DNA from: Pseudomonas xionganensis
Lineage (GTDB): Bacteria; Pseudomonadota; Gammaproteobacteria; Pseudomonadales; Pseudomonadaceae
Length of the DNA: 64,000 bases
Direction of reading: 5' to 3'
Assembly: GCF_009763245.1 (NCBI RefSeq)
Contig: NZ_WKJZ01000001.1
Location: 620,001 to 684,000 of the forward strand
Shown: one piece after another, positions 46,930-56,849 of the stretch
Layout: each line of letters opens with the position of its first letter
Position numbering within the stretch: the first letter of the stretch is position 1
Notes under the pieces: generated by a model
Database searches by the model: none
What the model was told of the DNA's origin: nothing
Seen by the model: the letters and a program-made list of their open reading frames with translations, nothing else
Made by a program: the position numbers and the translations under genes

Positions 46930-46956
46930 AAGAGCCCGGCGCTAGGCCGGGCTCTT
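46930..46956. terminator. Bidirectional terminator between yitT-like gene and ilvD
   Basis: AAGAGCCCGGC (46930-46940) and GCCGGGCTCTT (46946-46956) form an 11-bp perfect stem with loop GCTAG. It lies between convergent stops. Confidence 0.85.
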
Positions 46957-46973
46957 GTAGGCGCAGGTGCTGT

Positions 46974-48821
46974 TTATGGCACCAGTTTGTCCAGCAGGGC
47001 CTTGTCGCGCACCGCGCCCTTGTCGGCGCTGGTGGCCAGCAGGGCGTAGGCTTTCAGCGCCGTGGTCACTTTGCGCGGACGGTTTTCCACCGGTTTCCAG
47101 CCTTTCTTGTCCTGTTCCACGCGGCGCGCGGCCAGCTCTTCATCGCTGACCAGCAGGTTGATCGAGCGCTCGTGGATATTGATCAGGATCTTGTCGCCTT
47201 CGCGCACCAGGCCGATGGCGCCGCCCGCGGCGGCTTCCGGCGAGGCGTGGCCGATGGACAGGCCCGAGGTGCCGCCGGAGAAACGGCCGTCGGTGAGCAG
47301 GGCGCAGGCCTTGCCCAGGCCCTTGGACTTCAGGTAGCTGGTCGGGTAGAGCATTTCCTGCATGCCCGGGCCGCCTTTCGGACCTTCGTAGCGGATGATG
47401 ACGATATCGCCGGCCTGCACTTCATCGGCGAGGATGCCGCGCACGGCGCTGTCCTGGCTTTCGAAGATCTTCGCGGTGCCTTCGAACACGTGGATGGACT
47501 CGTCTACCCCGGCGGTTTTCACCACGCAGCCGTCGACGGCGATATTGCCGTAGAGCACGGCCAGGCCGCCCTCCTGGGAGTAGGCGTGCTCGACGCTGCG
47601 GATGCAGCCGTTTTCGCGGTCGTCATCCACGCTGTCCCAGCGGGTGCTCTGGCTGAATGCGGTCTGGGTCGGGATGCCCGCCGGGCCGGCCTTGAAGAAG
47701 GTGTGCACGGCCTCGTCCTGGGTCTGGGTGATATCCCATTGGGCGATGGCATCCGCCATGCTCTTGCTGTGCACGGTGGCCACTTCGGTGTGCAGCAGGC
47801 CGCCTCTAGCCAGCTCGCCGAGGATGGAGATCACCCCGCCGGCGCGGTGCACGTCTTCCATATGGTACTTCTGGATATTCGGCGCCACCTTGCACAGCTG
47901 CGGCACCTGGCGCGACAGGCGATCGATGTCGCGCAGGTCGAAGGCCACTTCGCCTTCCTGGGCGGCAGCCAGCAGATGGAGGATGGTGTTGGTCGAGCCA
48001 CCCATGGCGATGTCCAGCATCATGGCGTTCTCGAAGGCCTTGAAGTTGGCCACGTTGCGCGGCAGCACCGACTCGTCGCCCTCGCCGTAGTAACGCTGGC
48101 ACAGCTCGACGATCAGGCGGCCGGCGCGCAGGAACAGCTGTTCGCGATCGCTGTGGGTGGCCAGGGTCGAGCCGTTGCCGGGCAGCGACAGGCCCAGGGC
48201 CTCGGTCAGGCAGTTCATCGAGTTGGCGGTGAACATGCCCGAGCAGCTGCCGCAGGTGGGGCAGGCGCTGCGCTCGTATTCGGCGACCTTCTCGTCGCTG
48301 GCCGTGTCGTCGGCGGCGATCACCATGGCGTCGACCAGGTCCAGGCCGTGGCTGGCCAGCTTGGTCTTGCCCGCTTCCATCGGCCCGCCAGAGACGAATA
48401 CCACCGGAATGTTCAGGCGCAGGGCGGCCATCAGCATGCCGGGGGTGATCTTGTCGCAGTTGCTGATGCAGACGATGGCGTCGGCGCAGTGAGCGTTGAC
48501 CATGTACTCGACGGAGTCGGCGATGATCTCGCGGCTCGGCAGGGAATAGAGCATGCCGTCGTGGCCCATGGCGATGCCGTCGTCCACCGCGATGGTGTTG
48601 AATTCCTTGGCCACGCCGCCGGCGCGCTCGATCTCGCGGGCCACCAGCTGGCCCATGTCTTTCAGGTGTACATGGCCGGGCACGAACTGGGTGAAGGAGT
48701 TGGCGACGGCGATGATCGGCTTCTTGAAGTCTTCGTCCTTCATCCCGGTGGCGCGCCACAGGGCACGGGCGCCGGCCATGTTGCGGCCTTGGGTGGAGGT
48801 TTTCGAGCGGTAATCGGGCAT
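46974..48821 (-). CDS. ilvD: Dihydroxy-acid dehydratase
   Basis: Penultimate step of valine and isoleucine synthesis, Fe-S dependent. The 615-residue protein has [11 protein letters not shown] and [20 protein letters not shown] (cluster cysteines) and [20 protein letters not shown]. The C-terminal [11 protein letters not shown] signature is intact. [20 protein letters not shown] at 48821 is the usual start; a Met three codons earlier is possible. Together with ilvA it makes the window rich in branched-chain synthesis genes. Confidence 0.96.
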   Translation of the reverse strand: MPDYRSKTSTQGRNMAGARALWRATGMKDEDFKKPIIAVANSFTQFVPGHVHLKDMGQLVAREIERAGGVAKEFNTIAVDDGIAMGHDGMLYSLPSREIIADSVEYMVNAHCADAIVCISNCDKITPGMLMAALRLNIPVVFVSGGPMEAGKTKLASHGLDLVDAMVIAADDTASDEKVAEYERSACPTCGSCSGMFTANSMNCLTEALGLSLPGNGSTLATHSDREQLFLRAGRLIVELCQRYYGEGDESVLPRNVANFKAFENAMMLDIAMGGSTNTILHLLAAAQEGEVAFDLRDIDRLSRQVPQLCKVAPNIQKYHMEDVHRAGGVISILGELARGGLLHTEVATVHSKSMADAIAQWDITQTQDEAVHTFFKAGPAGIPTQTAFSQSTRWDSVDDDRENGCIRSVEHAYSQEGGLAVLYGNIAVDGCVVKTAGVDESIHVFEGTAKIFESQDSAVRGILADEVQAGDIVIIRYEGPKGGPGMQEMLYPTSYLKSKGLGKACALLTDGRFSGGTSGLSIGHASPEAAAGGAIGLVREGDKILINIHERSINLLVSDEELAARRVEQDKKGWKPVENRPRKVTTALKAYALLATSADKGAVRDKALLDKLVP

Positions 48822-49071
48822 GACGAACATCCTGCGGGCTTAATCGGGTCAGGGGCGGCCGGCACTGGGGCTGGGCGAGTATTGGGGCCTATGGTGAGCC
48901 GGGATCAGGCCCAAGGCAAACGGATGTAAGCATTTGCCGGGCTGTGGCCTGGGGCGGTGCGGGATGGGGCACCGACCTGGCCGGGTCTCGAACGCCTGGG
49001 TGGGGCGGCAGTGGGGTGATTCTAATCCCACTGCGCGCCGGGGCGAAAGCGCGGCGCGTCCGGTGGCCGGG
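48822..49071. other. Gene-free 250-bp spacer before ilvD
   Basis: GC-rich sequence without a credible gene, clear terminator or repeat. It must hold the ilvD promoter. Confidence 0.5.
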
Positions 49072-49929
49072 CTAGTCGATGCGCTCGACGCCGCGCAGGC
49101 GCTCGGCGCGGCGGCGCAGCAGCTCGATGGTGACCAGCAGGGCGATGGACACCAGAATCAGCAGGGTGGCGATGGCCAGGATGCTTGGGTTGATCTGCTC
49201 GCGCAGGCCCGAGAACATCTGCCGCGGAATGGTGCGCTGCTGCGGGCCGGCCATAAACAGGATCACCACCACCTCGTCGAAGGAGGTGATAAAGGCAAAC
49301 AGCGCACCCGAGATCACCCCTGGGCGGATAAGCGGCATGATGATGTCGAAGAATACCCGCAGCGGCGTGGCCCCCAGGTTCAGGGCGGCGCGGGCCAGGC
49401 TGTAGTCGAAGCCGGTGAGGGTGGCGGTGACGGTGATGATGACAAAGGGCGTACCCAAAGCCGCATGAGCGATGATCACGCCGAGGTAATTGCCGGCCAG
49501 GCCCAGATCGGAATAGAAGAAGAACATGCCGGCGGCGGTGATGATCAGCGGCACGATCATCGGTGACAGCAGCAGGGCGGTGATCAGCCGCCGCGCCGGC
49601 ATATCGTCGCGGGCCAGGCCCACGGCGGCGCAGGTGCCCAGCACGGTGGCGATCAGGGTGGCGAAGATGCCGATCAGAAAGCTGTTCTTGATCGCCAGCG
49701 TCCATTTCGTGTCACTGAAGATGGCTTCATACCAGCGCAGGGAGAAGGCTTCAGGCTGCAGGGTGAGCATGCCCTCGGTAAAGCTGAAGAAGGGCTCGAC
49801 ATTGAATGACAGCGGGATGATCACCAGGATCGGCAGAATCAGAAACAGCAGCACCAGCCAGGAGCTGGTTTTCAGCAGCCAGCTGCCCAGGTGGTGCCAG
49901 AAGCCGTAGTAGGCGGGAATCTTGGACAT
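49072..49929 (-). CDS. Polyamine-type ABC transporter permease (PotI/PotC-like)
   Basis: A 285-residue permease with six helices and an EAA-like loop ARAALNLGATPLRVFFDIIM (residues about 183-202). It partners the 49936-51168 permease to form the membrane channel. The last 20 residues are basic and cytoplasmic. The gene is the third and last of the second permease/binding protein run. The PotB/PotC group suits spermidine or putrescine uptake, but other cationic substrates are possible. Confidence 0.87.
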   Translation of the reverse strand: MSKIPAYYGFWHHLGSWLLKTSSWLVLLFLILPILVIIPLSFNVEPFFSFTEGMLTLQPEAFSLRWYEAIFSDTKWTLAIKNSFLIGIFATLIATVLGTCAAVGLARDDMPARRLITALLLSPMIVPLIITAAGMFFFYSDLGLAGNYLGVIIAHAALGTPFVIITVTATLTGFDYSLARAALNLGATPLRVFFDIIMPLIRPGVISGALFAFITSFDEVVVILFMAGPQQRTIPRQMFSGLREQINPSILAIATLLILVSIALLVTIELLRRRAERLRGVERID

Positions 49930-49935
49930 ATCAGC

Positions 49936-51168
49936 TCATCCCAGTTTGATATTGCTGGCGCCGACGAAGCGGTCGTAGACCCAGTACAGCAGCAGGATCA
50001 GGCCCAGCAGCAGCGAGCCCAGTGCCGCGGCCAGCTCCCAGTTGTTCGAGCGCTGCATATGGAAGGCGATGATATTGCTGATCATCTGCCCATCGGTGCC
50101 GCCGACCAGGGCCGGGGTGATGTAGTAGCCGACCGAGATGATAAACACCAGCAGCGCCCCGGCACTCAGCCCCGGCAGGGTCATGGGGAAATAGATGCGT
50201 GCGAAGGCCGGCAGCGGCTTGGCACCCAGGCTCATGGCGGCGCGCAGGTAGCTGGGGTCGATGCCGCGCATCACGCTGTACAGCGGCAGGATCATAAAGG
50301 GCAGAAGGATATGGGTCATGGCCACCACGGTGGCGAACGAGGTGTAGAGCATCTCGTAGGGTTGACCGATGACGCCGATGCCGAGCAGGAAGGAGTTGAT
50401 CACCCCGTTGGTCTGCAGCAGGGCGATCCAGGCCGTGGTACGCACCAGCAACGACGTCCAGAACGGCAGCAGCACCAGCACCATCAGCAGGTTGGCGCGG
50501 TTTTCCGGCAGCCCCGACAGGTAATAGGCCAGGGGATAGCCGAGCAGCGCGCAGAGCAGGGTGATGACCAGGGCCATATTCAGCGTCTTGGTATAGAGCT
50601 GTACATAGATCTGCGTGTCTTCGCGTACCTGGATGCCCTGCTCGGGGTGTATCTCCAGATCCAGCGCGGTGAGGTAGTAGTCATAGGTGTAGACCTGGCC
50701 GGCACGCTGAATGGCGAACCACAGCTGGGGCTTTTCCCAGTTCTTGTGCGCCTTGAGCAGGGTTTCGGCGCCTTCGGCTTGCAGCTGGCTCTCGCTCAGA
50801 CGGCCGACCCGGCGGGCACTGGCCTTGACCACGCTGGACATGCCGGTATAGGCCCGGTTGAACTCTTCGGCCAGCTTGCCCGACAGGCGCTCGGCGTTGA
50901 GCTTGTGCAACTCCACGGCGAAGGTCTGCAGGGTCTGGCGGTCCGGCGTGCTCTTGCCGTCCCAGCGCTGCAGTTCGCTGAGGGTTTGCGGAATCAGTTC
51001 GGCCACGATCGGATGGTGCACGCTGCGCCACAGCATGCTGGCAATCGGGGCGACGAAGGTAATCAGGATAAACACCAGCAGCGGTACCACGAACAGAAAG
51101 GCGGTGAGGCGTTTCTTGTTGCGGGCATTGGCGGCCTGGCCGGCTTCTAGGGTGGTCAGGGAGGACAA
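49936..51168 (-). CDS. Polyamine-type ABC transporter permease with long periplasmic loop (PotH/PotB-like)
   Basis: A 410-residue permease, about 120 residues longer than PotB/PotH. The extra part (residues about 45-185) lies between helix 1 and helix 2 and is charged and helical (TFAVELHKLNAERLSGKLAE), so it should form a periplasmic domain. The remaining helices and EAA-like loop LRAAMSLGAKPLPAFARIYF (residues about 304-323) are normal. The loop could help dock the binding protein. Its stop is 6 nt from the next permease start. Confidence 0.86.
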   Translation of the reverse strand: MSSLTTLEAGQAANARNKKRLTAFLFVVPLLVFILITFVAPIASMLWRSVHHPIVAELIPQTLSELQRWDGKSTPDRQTLQTFAVELHKLNAERLSGKLAEEFNRAYTGMSSVVKASARRVGRLSESQLQAEGAETLLKAHKNWEKPQLWFAIQRAGQVYTYDYYLTALDLEIHPEQGIQVREDTQIYVQLYTKTLNMALVITLLCALLGYPLAYYLSGLPENRANLLMVLVLLPFWTSLLVRTTAWIALLQTNGVINSFLLGIGVIGQPYEMLYTSFATVVAMTHILLPFMILPLYSVMRGIDPSYLRAAMSLGAKPLPAFARIYFPMTLPGLSAGALLVFIISVGYYITPALVGGTDGQMISNIIAFHMQRSNNWELAAALGSLLLGLILLLYWVYDRFVGASNIKLG

Positions 51169-51190
51169 GGCGTTACTCCAACAATCATGG

Positions 51191-51232
51191 TGAGGCAGCC
51201 CTCACCCCAACCCCTCTCCCGGGGGAGAGGGG
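51191..51232. other. Double hairpin between binding protein and permease genes
   Basis: Small hairpin TGAGG / CCTCA (51191-51204) and CCCCTCTCCC (51211-51220) / GGGAGAGGGG (51223-51232). Such CCCTCTCCC elements are dispersed in many proteobacterial genomes. It follows the binding-protein stop on the minus strand and may stabilise that mRNA. A related sequence is at 42717-42760. Confidence 0.6.
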
Positions 51233-51244
51233 CTTTTACAGGCG

Positions 51245-52318
51245 TTACTTCAGCAGCCACTCATTGAACTTCTCGCCGAGGGACTCGCCATAGTCGGCCC
51301 AGAACTCGGAACCGGCCTGGATGCCCTTGTCCAGGTGGGCGGTGGGCAGGTGCGGCGCGGCACTCTGGTCAGCCAGGGGCATGGACGACTTGCGGGTCGG
51401 GCCGTAGGCCACGTCCGGCATGCCGGCCAGGGGCTTGGAGCCGGTGGCGTACTTGATGAACTCCATGGCCAGCTCCTTCTTCGGCGAGCCCTTGACGATG
51501 GCCCAGGCATCCAGGTCATAGACATGGCCGTCCCAGACGATCACGAAGGGTTTGTTCTCCTGGCGAATGGCATCGTAGAAGCGCCCGTTGGCCGACTGCA
51601 CCAGCACCGCGCCGCCGTCGTTGAGCAGCTGCGGGGCCTGGGACCAGGAGTCGAACCAGACGATGTCGTTCTTGATAGTGGCCAGCTTGTCGAAGGCGCG
51701 CTGCTGGCCTTCCGGGGTGGACAGCACTTCATAGACATCCTTGGGCGCCACGCCGTCGGCCAGCAGTGCCCACTCCATGTTTACCTGGGGGCGCTTGCGC
51801 ATGGCGCGCTTGCCGGGGATCTTGGCGGTGTCGAAGAAGTCGGTGATGCTCGCCGCCTTGGTGCCACCGATGGTCTGCTCGTTATAGGCGAACACCACCG
51901 ACCAGACGATATTGCCCACTGCGCAGTCGCTGGCCAGGGCCTCGGGGATAAAGTCGTCGGCGGCCGGAGTGCCGTCCACACCCTCGGGCAGCACGCTGTG
52001 GTCGAGGGTTTCCAGCAGGCCTTCGGAGCAGGCGCGCTCCAGGTCGATCACTTCGAAGTCGACCACATCCCACTGGATATTGCCGGACTCGACCTGGGCC
52101 TTGATCTCGGCCACGCCACCGGAGTAATCCTCGAACAGCACCTTGACCCCGCTGTCCTTCATATAGGGATCGACCACGTGTTTCTGTTGCGCCGCGCCAT
52201 AGGCGCCGCCCCAGGACACCACGGTCAGGCTGTCCTGGGCGCTGGCGGCAAAGCTTGCCGTGCCCAGGGCCGCAGCCAGGGCGAAGGTGGAAAAGCGGGT
52301 AGTCAGTGTTCTAGCCAT
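51245..52318 (-). CDS. Periplasmic polyamine-type binding protein
   Basis: A 357-residue exported binding protein of the SBP_bac_6/8 group, signal peptide cleaved near ASFAASA-QD. Motifs are LTVVSWGGAYGAAQQKHVVD, WDVVDFEVIDLERACSEG and DLDAWAIVKGSPKKELAMEF. The early tryptophan-glycine motif (SWGGAYG) distinguishes it from the NW-(S/N)DY PotF group, so its ligand may not be a polyamine in the strict sense. It lies between ATPase and permease genes in one operon. Confidence 0.85.
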   Translation of the reverse strand: MARTLTTRFSTFALAAALGTASFAASAQDSLTVVSWGGAYGAAQQKHVVDPYMKDSGVKVLFEDYSGGVAEIKAQVESGNIQWDVVDFEVIDLERACSEGLLETLDHSVLPEGVDGTPAADDFIPEALASDCAVGNIVWSVVFAYNEQTIGGTKAASITDFFDTAKIPGKRAMRKRPQVNMEWALLADGVAPKDVYEVLSTPEGQQRAFDKLATIKNDIVWFDSWSQAPQLLNDGGAVLVQSANGRFYDAIRQENKPFVIVWDGHVYDLDAWAIVKGSPKKELAMEFIKYATGSKPLAGMPDVAYGPTRKSSMPLADQSAAPHLPTAHLDKGIQAGSEFWADYGESLGEKFNEWLLK

Positions 52319-52348
52319 TACGATGCTCCATTGCTTCGGTTGGTAGGG

Positions 52349-53455
52349 TCACGCGACGGGACGATCCAGGGCCTGGCTGTCTTGCGGCAGCCAGGCCAGG
52401 GCGACTTCTTCCTTGGCACTGAGTTGCGGGGCGCTGCTGTCATTCATGTTCTTGACCACCAGTTCGGTGCCATCGGCAGTCTCGAAGTGGTAGCGGATGT
52501 ATTCGCCGACATAGTGGCGGGTGACGAAACGCGCCATCACCTGATTGCCGGCGCCGCCCAGGCGGTCGTTGAAGCTGAGCTTCTCCGGGCGGATGGAAAC
52601 CGTGGTCGGCTGGCCCACCTCGGTGCAGTTGGCCTTGAGGGTGCTGACCAGGCCGCCATCTTCCAGGCGCACCTGCACGCTGTCTTCGCCCACGCTTTCG
52701 ATCACGCCCTTGAGCTTGTTGCTCTCGCCGATAAAGTCGGCGACGAACAGGTTGGCCGGGCGCTCATAGAGCACATGGGGCGGCGCGCACTGCTGGACGA
52801 TGCCGTTGTTGAACACGGCGATGCGGTCGCTCATGGTCAGGGCCTCGGTCTGGTCGTGGGTCACATAGATCACGGTGAAACCGAGCTGCTCGTGCAGGCG
52901 CTTGATCTCGAACTGCATCTGCTCGCGCAGCTTCTTGTCCAGGGCGCCCAGGGGTTCGTCCATCAGCACGATATCCGGGGCGAAGATCAGCGCCCGGGCC
53001 AGGGCCACGCGCTGGCGCTGGCCGCCGGAGAGCTGGCCGGGATAGCGGTTGCCGAAGTCCAGCAGTTCCACCAGGGACAGGTATTCGTCGACCTTGGCGC
53101 GGATCTCGTCCTTGGGCCGTTTGCGGATCTTCAGCGGATAGGCCAGGTTCTCGCGCAGGGTCATATGGGGGAACAGGGCGTACTGCTGGAACACCATGCC
53201 GATATTGCGCGCGTAGGGGGCGATGCTGGTGACCGAGCGGCCGTTGATCAGGATCTCGCCGCTGGTCACATCCTCAAAACCGGCGAGCATCATCAGGCAG
53301 GTGGTCTTGCCGGAGCCGGAGGGGCCGAGCAGGGTGATAAATTCGCCCTTGGCCACATCCAGGTTGAAATCCTTGACCACCAGGCTCTTGTGGTCGTAGG
53401 TCTTCTTGACGTTGGTGAATTGCAGGAACGCTTTGTCCCCAGCCAGGTCAGCCAT
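52349..53455 (-). CDS. Polyamine-type ABC transporter ATPase (PotA-like)
   Basis: A 368-residue ABC ATPase. Walker A GPSGSGKTT (residues 44-52), signature LSGGQRQRVALARALI, Walker B DIVLMDEPLGALD, H-loop VIYVTHDQTEALT, and a TOBE domain at the C-terminus (PTTVSIRPEKLSFND). First gene of the ATPase, binding protein, permease, permease run. I choose MADLAGDKAF at 53455; a GRG-led Met upstream at 53467 lacks a better ribosome site. Confidence 0.88.
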   Translation of the reverse strand: MADLAGDKAFLQFTNVKKTYDHKSLVVKDFNLDVAKGEFITLLGPSGSGKTTCLMMLAGFEDVTSGEILINGRSVTSIAPYARNIGMVFQQYALFPHMTLRENLAYPLKIRKRPKDEIRAKVDEYLSLVELLDFGNRYPGQLSGGQRQRVALARALIFAPDIVLMDEPLGALDKKLREQMQFEIKRLHEQLGFTVIYVTHDQTEALTMSDRIAVFNNGIVQQCAPPHVLYERPANLFVADFIGESNKLKGVIESVGEDSVQVRLEDGGLVSTLKANCTEVGQPTTVSIRPEKLSFNDRLGGAGNQVMARFVTRHYVGEYIRYHFETADGTELVVKNMNDSSAPQLSAKEEVALAWLPQDSQALDRPVA

Positions 53456-53743
53456 ACCCCTCCCCATATTCCTTGAAAACGAACCGGCGGCTTATGGCCT
53501 GTGGTTCGACTGTGCAAAGCGGCGGGCCTCGTTTCTTCTGGTGTCGGGCCAACCTTGTTTGCCACTGAGATAGCAATATGCAGGCCAGCCGTTGGCAAAG
53601 CTACGGCTGACGCATCGTTCAGCTTTTCAAGCCTAGTACAGGGGCGTATTTACGCCAGGCCGAGTGAGGCGCTGGGTAACACTTTGGGGCAGGATGAGGC
53701 GCTGCACCTGCCGCCATGCGCGCGGCAGGTGCATGAAGGGAGG
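53456..53743. other. 288-bp region upstream of the second transporter
   Basis: No credible gene. It contains the promoter for the ATPase gene and the 3' side of the RlmI gene. I see no clear terminator or repeat. Confidence 0.4.
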
Positions 53744-54940
53744 TTAGCTATTGGGCAGCAGCCGGCAGGTCAGGCTCTTGATATAGCGGGTTTCGGCAAT
53801 GGCCGGGTGCACCGGGTGATCCGGGCCCTGGGCGCCGCGTTCGAGCAGCTGGATATTGCGATCCAGATGACGGGCGCTGGTCAGCAGGATGTTCTGCAGG
53901 TTGTCTTCCTCCAGGTGCATGGAGCAGCTGGCGCTGACCAGGATGCCGTCCTTGTTGAGCAGGCGCATGGCGGTTTCGTTGAGGCGGCGGTAGGCGGCCT
54001 CGCCGTTCTTGATGTCCTTCTTGCGCTTGATAAAGGCGGGTGGATCGGCGATCACCACGTCGAAGCGTTCTTCGGCGCTCTTCAGTTCGCGCAGGGCGGC
54101 AAATACATCGCCTTCCACGCAGGTGACCTTTTCGGCGCAGCCATTGAGGGTGGCATTGCGTTCCACACCATCGAGGGCAAAGCCCGAGGCGTCCACGCAG
54201 AACACTTCGCTGGCACCAAAGGCCGCCGCCTGTACGCCCCAGCCGCCGATATAGCTGAACAGGTCGAGTACGCGCTTGCCCTTGACGTAAGGCGCCAGGC
54301 GCGCGCGATTCATGCGGTGGTCGTAGAACCAGCCGGTCTTCTGCCCTTCGATCACCGGTGCCTCGAACTTCACCCCGTTCTCTTCTAGGGCAACCCACTC
54401 CGGCACCACGCCGAAGGCGGTGTCGACATAACGCTCCAGGCCCTCGGCATCGCGGGCGGCGGAGTCGTTCTTGAACAGGATGCCGCTGGGCTTGCACACC
54501 TGGATCAGGGCGGCCAGTACGTCGTCCTTGTGTCGTTCCATCGTGGCGGAAGCCAGCTGCACCACCAGAATGTCGAAGAAACGATCCACCACCAGACCTG
54601 GCAGCAGGTCGGAGTCGCCGTACACCAGGCGGTAGCAGGGCTGCTCGAACAGACGCTCGCGCAGGCTCAGGCAGACGTTGAGGCGGTGCACCAGCAGGGA
54701 TTTGTCCAGCACGTGCTTGGTGTCGCGTGACAGCAGGCGCGCGCAGATCAGGTTGTTCGGGCTCATGGCCACCACGCCCAGAGGCTTGCCACCGGCGGCT
54801 TCGAGAATGGCCTGATCGCCTGCGGCAAAGCCGTGCAGCGGGGTGGCTGCGACGTCGATCTCGTTGCTGTAGACCCACAGATGGCCGGCGCGCAGGCGTC
54901 GATCGGCATTGGCTTTCAGGCGCAGGCTGGGCAGGGACAT
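53744..54940 (-). CDS. rlmI: 23S rRNA 5-methylcytosine methyltransferase (RlmI-like)
   Basis: A 398-residue SAM-dependent methyltransferase with an N-terminal PUA domain (residues about 1-75; LRAGHLWVYSNEID) and Rossmann domain: VLDLFSYIGGWGVQAAAFGA (SAM motif I), FCVDASGFALDGVERN, the catalytic ADPPAF and LVSASCSMHLEEDN with a cysteine. It fits RlmI, which modifies C1962 of 23S rRNA; a sister enzyme is possible. It is divergent from the HDOD gene. Confidence 0.9.
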   Translation of the reverse strand: MSLPSLRLKANADRRLRAGHLWVYSNEIDVAATPLHGFAAGDQAILEAAGGKPLGVVAMSPNNLICARLLSRDTKHVLDKSLLVHRLNVCLSLRERLFEQPCYRLVYGDSDLLPGLVVDRFFDILVVQLASATMERHKDDVLAALIQVCKPSGILFKNDSAARDAEGLERYVDTAFGVVPEWVALEENGVKFEAPVIEGQKTGWFYDHRMNRARLAPYVKGKRVLDLFSYIGGWGVQAAAFGASEVFCVDASGFALDGVERNATLNGCAEKVTCVEGDVFAALRELKSAEERFDVVIADPPAFIKRKKDIKNGEAAYRRLNETAMRLLNKDGILVSASCSMHLEEDNLQNILLTSARHLDRNIQLLERGAQGPDHPVHPAIAETRYIKSLTCRLLPNS

Positions 54941-55074
54941 AGGGGCGGGCTCCGGGAGAAAAAGAGCGGAATTATAGCGGGTTCATCAGCGTCGCGGCGG
55001 TTACAAAAGTCAGCTGCCGAAGTCTTCGCCCTTTGGCTAGACTGTGGCCTGTTTCTCATTTCCGGTTGTCCGTC

Positions 55075-55935
55075 ATGGCCCAAGAGCTTTCCGCCGAATA
55101 TATCCAGCAGGTGCTGCAGGGCATCAGTGTGCCGCCGCAGCCGCAGATCATGGTGGATCTGCAGATGGAGCAGATCATGCCATCGCCGGATCTGAAGGCC
55201 ATCGCCAAGCTGATCAGCCAGGATCCGGGCTTGTCCGGGGCCTTGCTCAAGCTGGTCAACTCGCCCTTTTTCGGTCTGACCAACCGCATTGCCTCGATCC
55301 AGCAGGCGGTCAACCTGCTGGGCTGCAATACGGTGATCAACCTGATCAATGCCCAGTCGATCCGCGGCGAGCTGACCGACGAGGCCATCGTCACCCTCAA
55401 CCGCTTCTGGGACACCGCCCAGGATGTGGCCATGACCTGCCTGAGCCTGGCCAAGCGCATCGGCTACCAGGCCGCCGATGAGGCCTATACCCTGGGGCTG
55501 TTCCACAACTGCGGCATCCCGCTGATGATCAAGCGCTTTCCGCACTATATGACGGTGCTGGAGGAGGCCTATGCCAGCGCCAGCGACGAGCGCCGTGTGG
55601 TCGACACCGAGAACCGCCTGCTCAATACCAACCATGCGGTGGTTGGCTATTACGTGGCCAAGTCGTGGAACCTGCCGCTGCACCTGTGCGAGGCCATCGC
55701 CAGCCATCACAACGCCCTGGCCATTTTCCGCGACGAGTCCGGCGACGCTCAGCTCAAGACCCTGTTGGCCATTCTCAAGATGGCCGAGCATATCTGCGCC
55801 AGCCACAAGGTGCTCGGTGGTCAGGCCTTCGATCATGAGTGGCAGTGCATCGAGCAGCTGGTGCTGGAGTATGTCGGGCTTTCCGAGTATGACTTCGAGA
55901 TGCTGCGCGAGAGCATCCGCGATCTCAGCCTCTGA
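55075..55935 (+). CDS. HDOD-domain signalling protein
   Basis: A 286-residue protein with the HDOD domain through residues about 20-215 (PSPDLKAIAKLISQDPGLSG, INSP-like KLVNSPFFG, LGLFHNCGIPLM, HAVVGYYVAKSWNLPLHL). The HN in LFHNCGIP replaces the catalytic HD of phosphodiesterases, so the domain is likely non-hydrolytic. Such proteins act in signal transduction or motility control. The start at 55075 gives the family N-terminus. It precedes mutM by 64 nt. Confidence 0.86.
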   Translation: MAQELSAEYIQQVLQGISVPPQPQIMVDLQMEQIMPSPDLKAIAKLISQDPGLSGALLKLVNSPFFGLTNRIASIQQAVNLLGCNTVINLINAQSIRGELTDEAIVTLNRFWDTAQDVAMTCLSLAKRIGYQAADEAYTLGLFHNCGIPLMIKRFPHYMTVLEEAYASASDERRVVDTENRLLNTNHAVVGYYVAKSWNLPLHLCEAIASHHNALAIFRDESGDAQLKTLLAILKMAEHICASHKVLGGQAFDHEWQCIEQLVLEYVGLSEYDFEMLRESIRDLSL

Positions 55936-55999
55936 GCCCTGCTGCCTCCACTGTGGATTGCTGGTAAGGTTGCCGGCGATTTTGCCTTGAAGTGCCACC

Positions 56000-56812
56000 A
56001 TGCCCGAATTGCCTGAAGTCGAAACCACCCGCCGCGGCATTGCTCCCTACCTGGAGGGCCAGCGCGTCAGTCGGGTGCTGGTGCGTGAACGCCGCTTGCG
56101 CTGGCCCATTCCAGAGGACCTGGATATTCAACTGTCCGGACAGCGCATCGAGTGTGTGGAGCGGCGCGCCAAGTATCTGTTGATCAAGGCCGAGAGCGGC
56201 AGCCTGATCAGCCACCTGGGCATGTCCGGCAGCCTGCGCCTGGTTCCGGTGGGCACCCCGGCGGCCAAGCATGAGCATGTGGATATCGAGCTGGAGTCGG
56301 GCCTGGCCCTGCGCTACACCGACCCGCGGCGTTTCGGCGCCCTGCTCTGGAGCAGCGACCCGCTGCAGCACGAGTTGCTGCGCAAGCTGGGTCCGGAGCC
56401 CTTGACCGAGCTGTTCGATGGCGAGCGTCTGTTCCAGCAGTCCCGTGGCCGCAGCATGGCGGTCAAGCCCTTTATCATGGATAACGCGGTGGTGGTCGGG
56501 GTCGGTAATATCTACGCCAGCGAAGCACTATTCGCCGCCGGTATCGACCCGCGCCGCGAGACCGGCTCCATCTCCCGGGCGCGTTATTTGAAACTGGCGG
56601 ATGAAATCAAACGCATCCTCGCCCATGCCATTGAGCGCGGTGGGACGACTCTGCGTGACTTTGTCGGCGGCGATGGTCAGCCGGGTTATTTCCAGCAGGA
56701 GCTGTTTGTCTACGGTCGTGGCGGCGAGTTCTGCAAGAACTGCGGCAGCACCCTTCGCGAGGTCAAGCTGGGCCAGCGGGCCAGTGTCTACTGCCCGCGC
56801 TGCCAGCGTTGA
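56000..56812 (+). CDS. mutM: Formamidopyrimidine-DNA glycosylase
   Basis: Removes 8-oxoguanine and Fapy lesions; base-excision repair. The 270-residue protein starts [13 protein letters not shown] with catalytic Pro2 and Glu3, has [11 protein letters not shown] (conserved Lys), the helix-two-turn-helix region [20 protein letters not shown] and a zinc finger CKNC-16-CPRC at the C-terminus. Complete and normal in length. Confidence 0.96.
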   Translation: MPELPEVETTRRGIAPYLEGQRVSRVLVRERRLRWPIPEDLDIQLSGQRIECVERRAKYLLIKAESGSLISHLGMSGSLRLVPVGTPAAKHEHVDIELESGLALRYTDPRRFGALLWSSDPLQHELLRKLGPEPLTELFDGERLFQQSRGRSMAVKPFIMDNAVVVGVGNIYASEALFAAGIDPRRETGSISRARYLKLADEIKRILAHAIERGGTTLRDFVGGDGQPGYFQQELFVYGRGGEFCKNCGSTLREVKLGQRASVYCPRCQR

Positions 56813-56849
56813 AACGAACCCGATAAAAATAAGAAACACCGAGGTCAAG

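Noticed and set aside
56601-56849. N-terminal extension of the acyltransferase back into mutM
   Set aside because: The extra residues lie within mutM coding sequence and do not match the family; the ATG at 56850 gives the expected protein.
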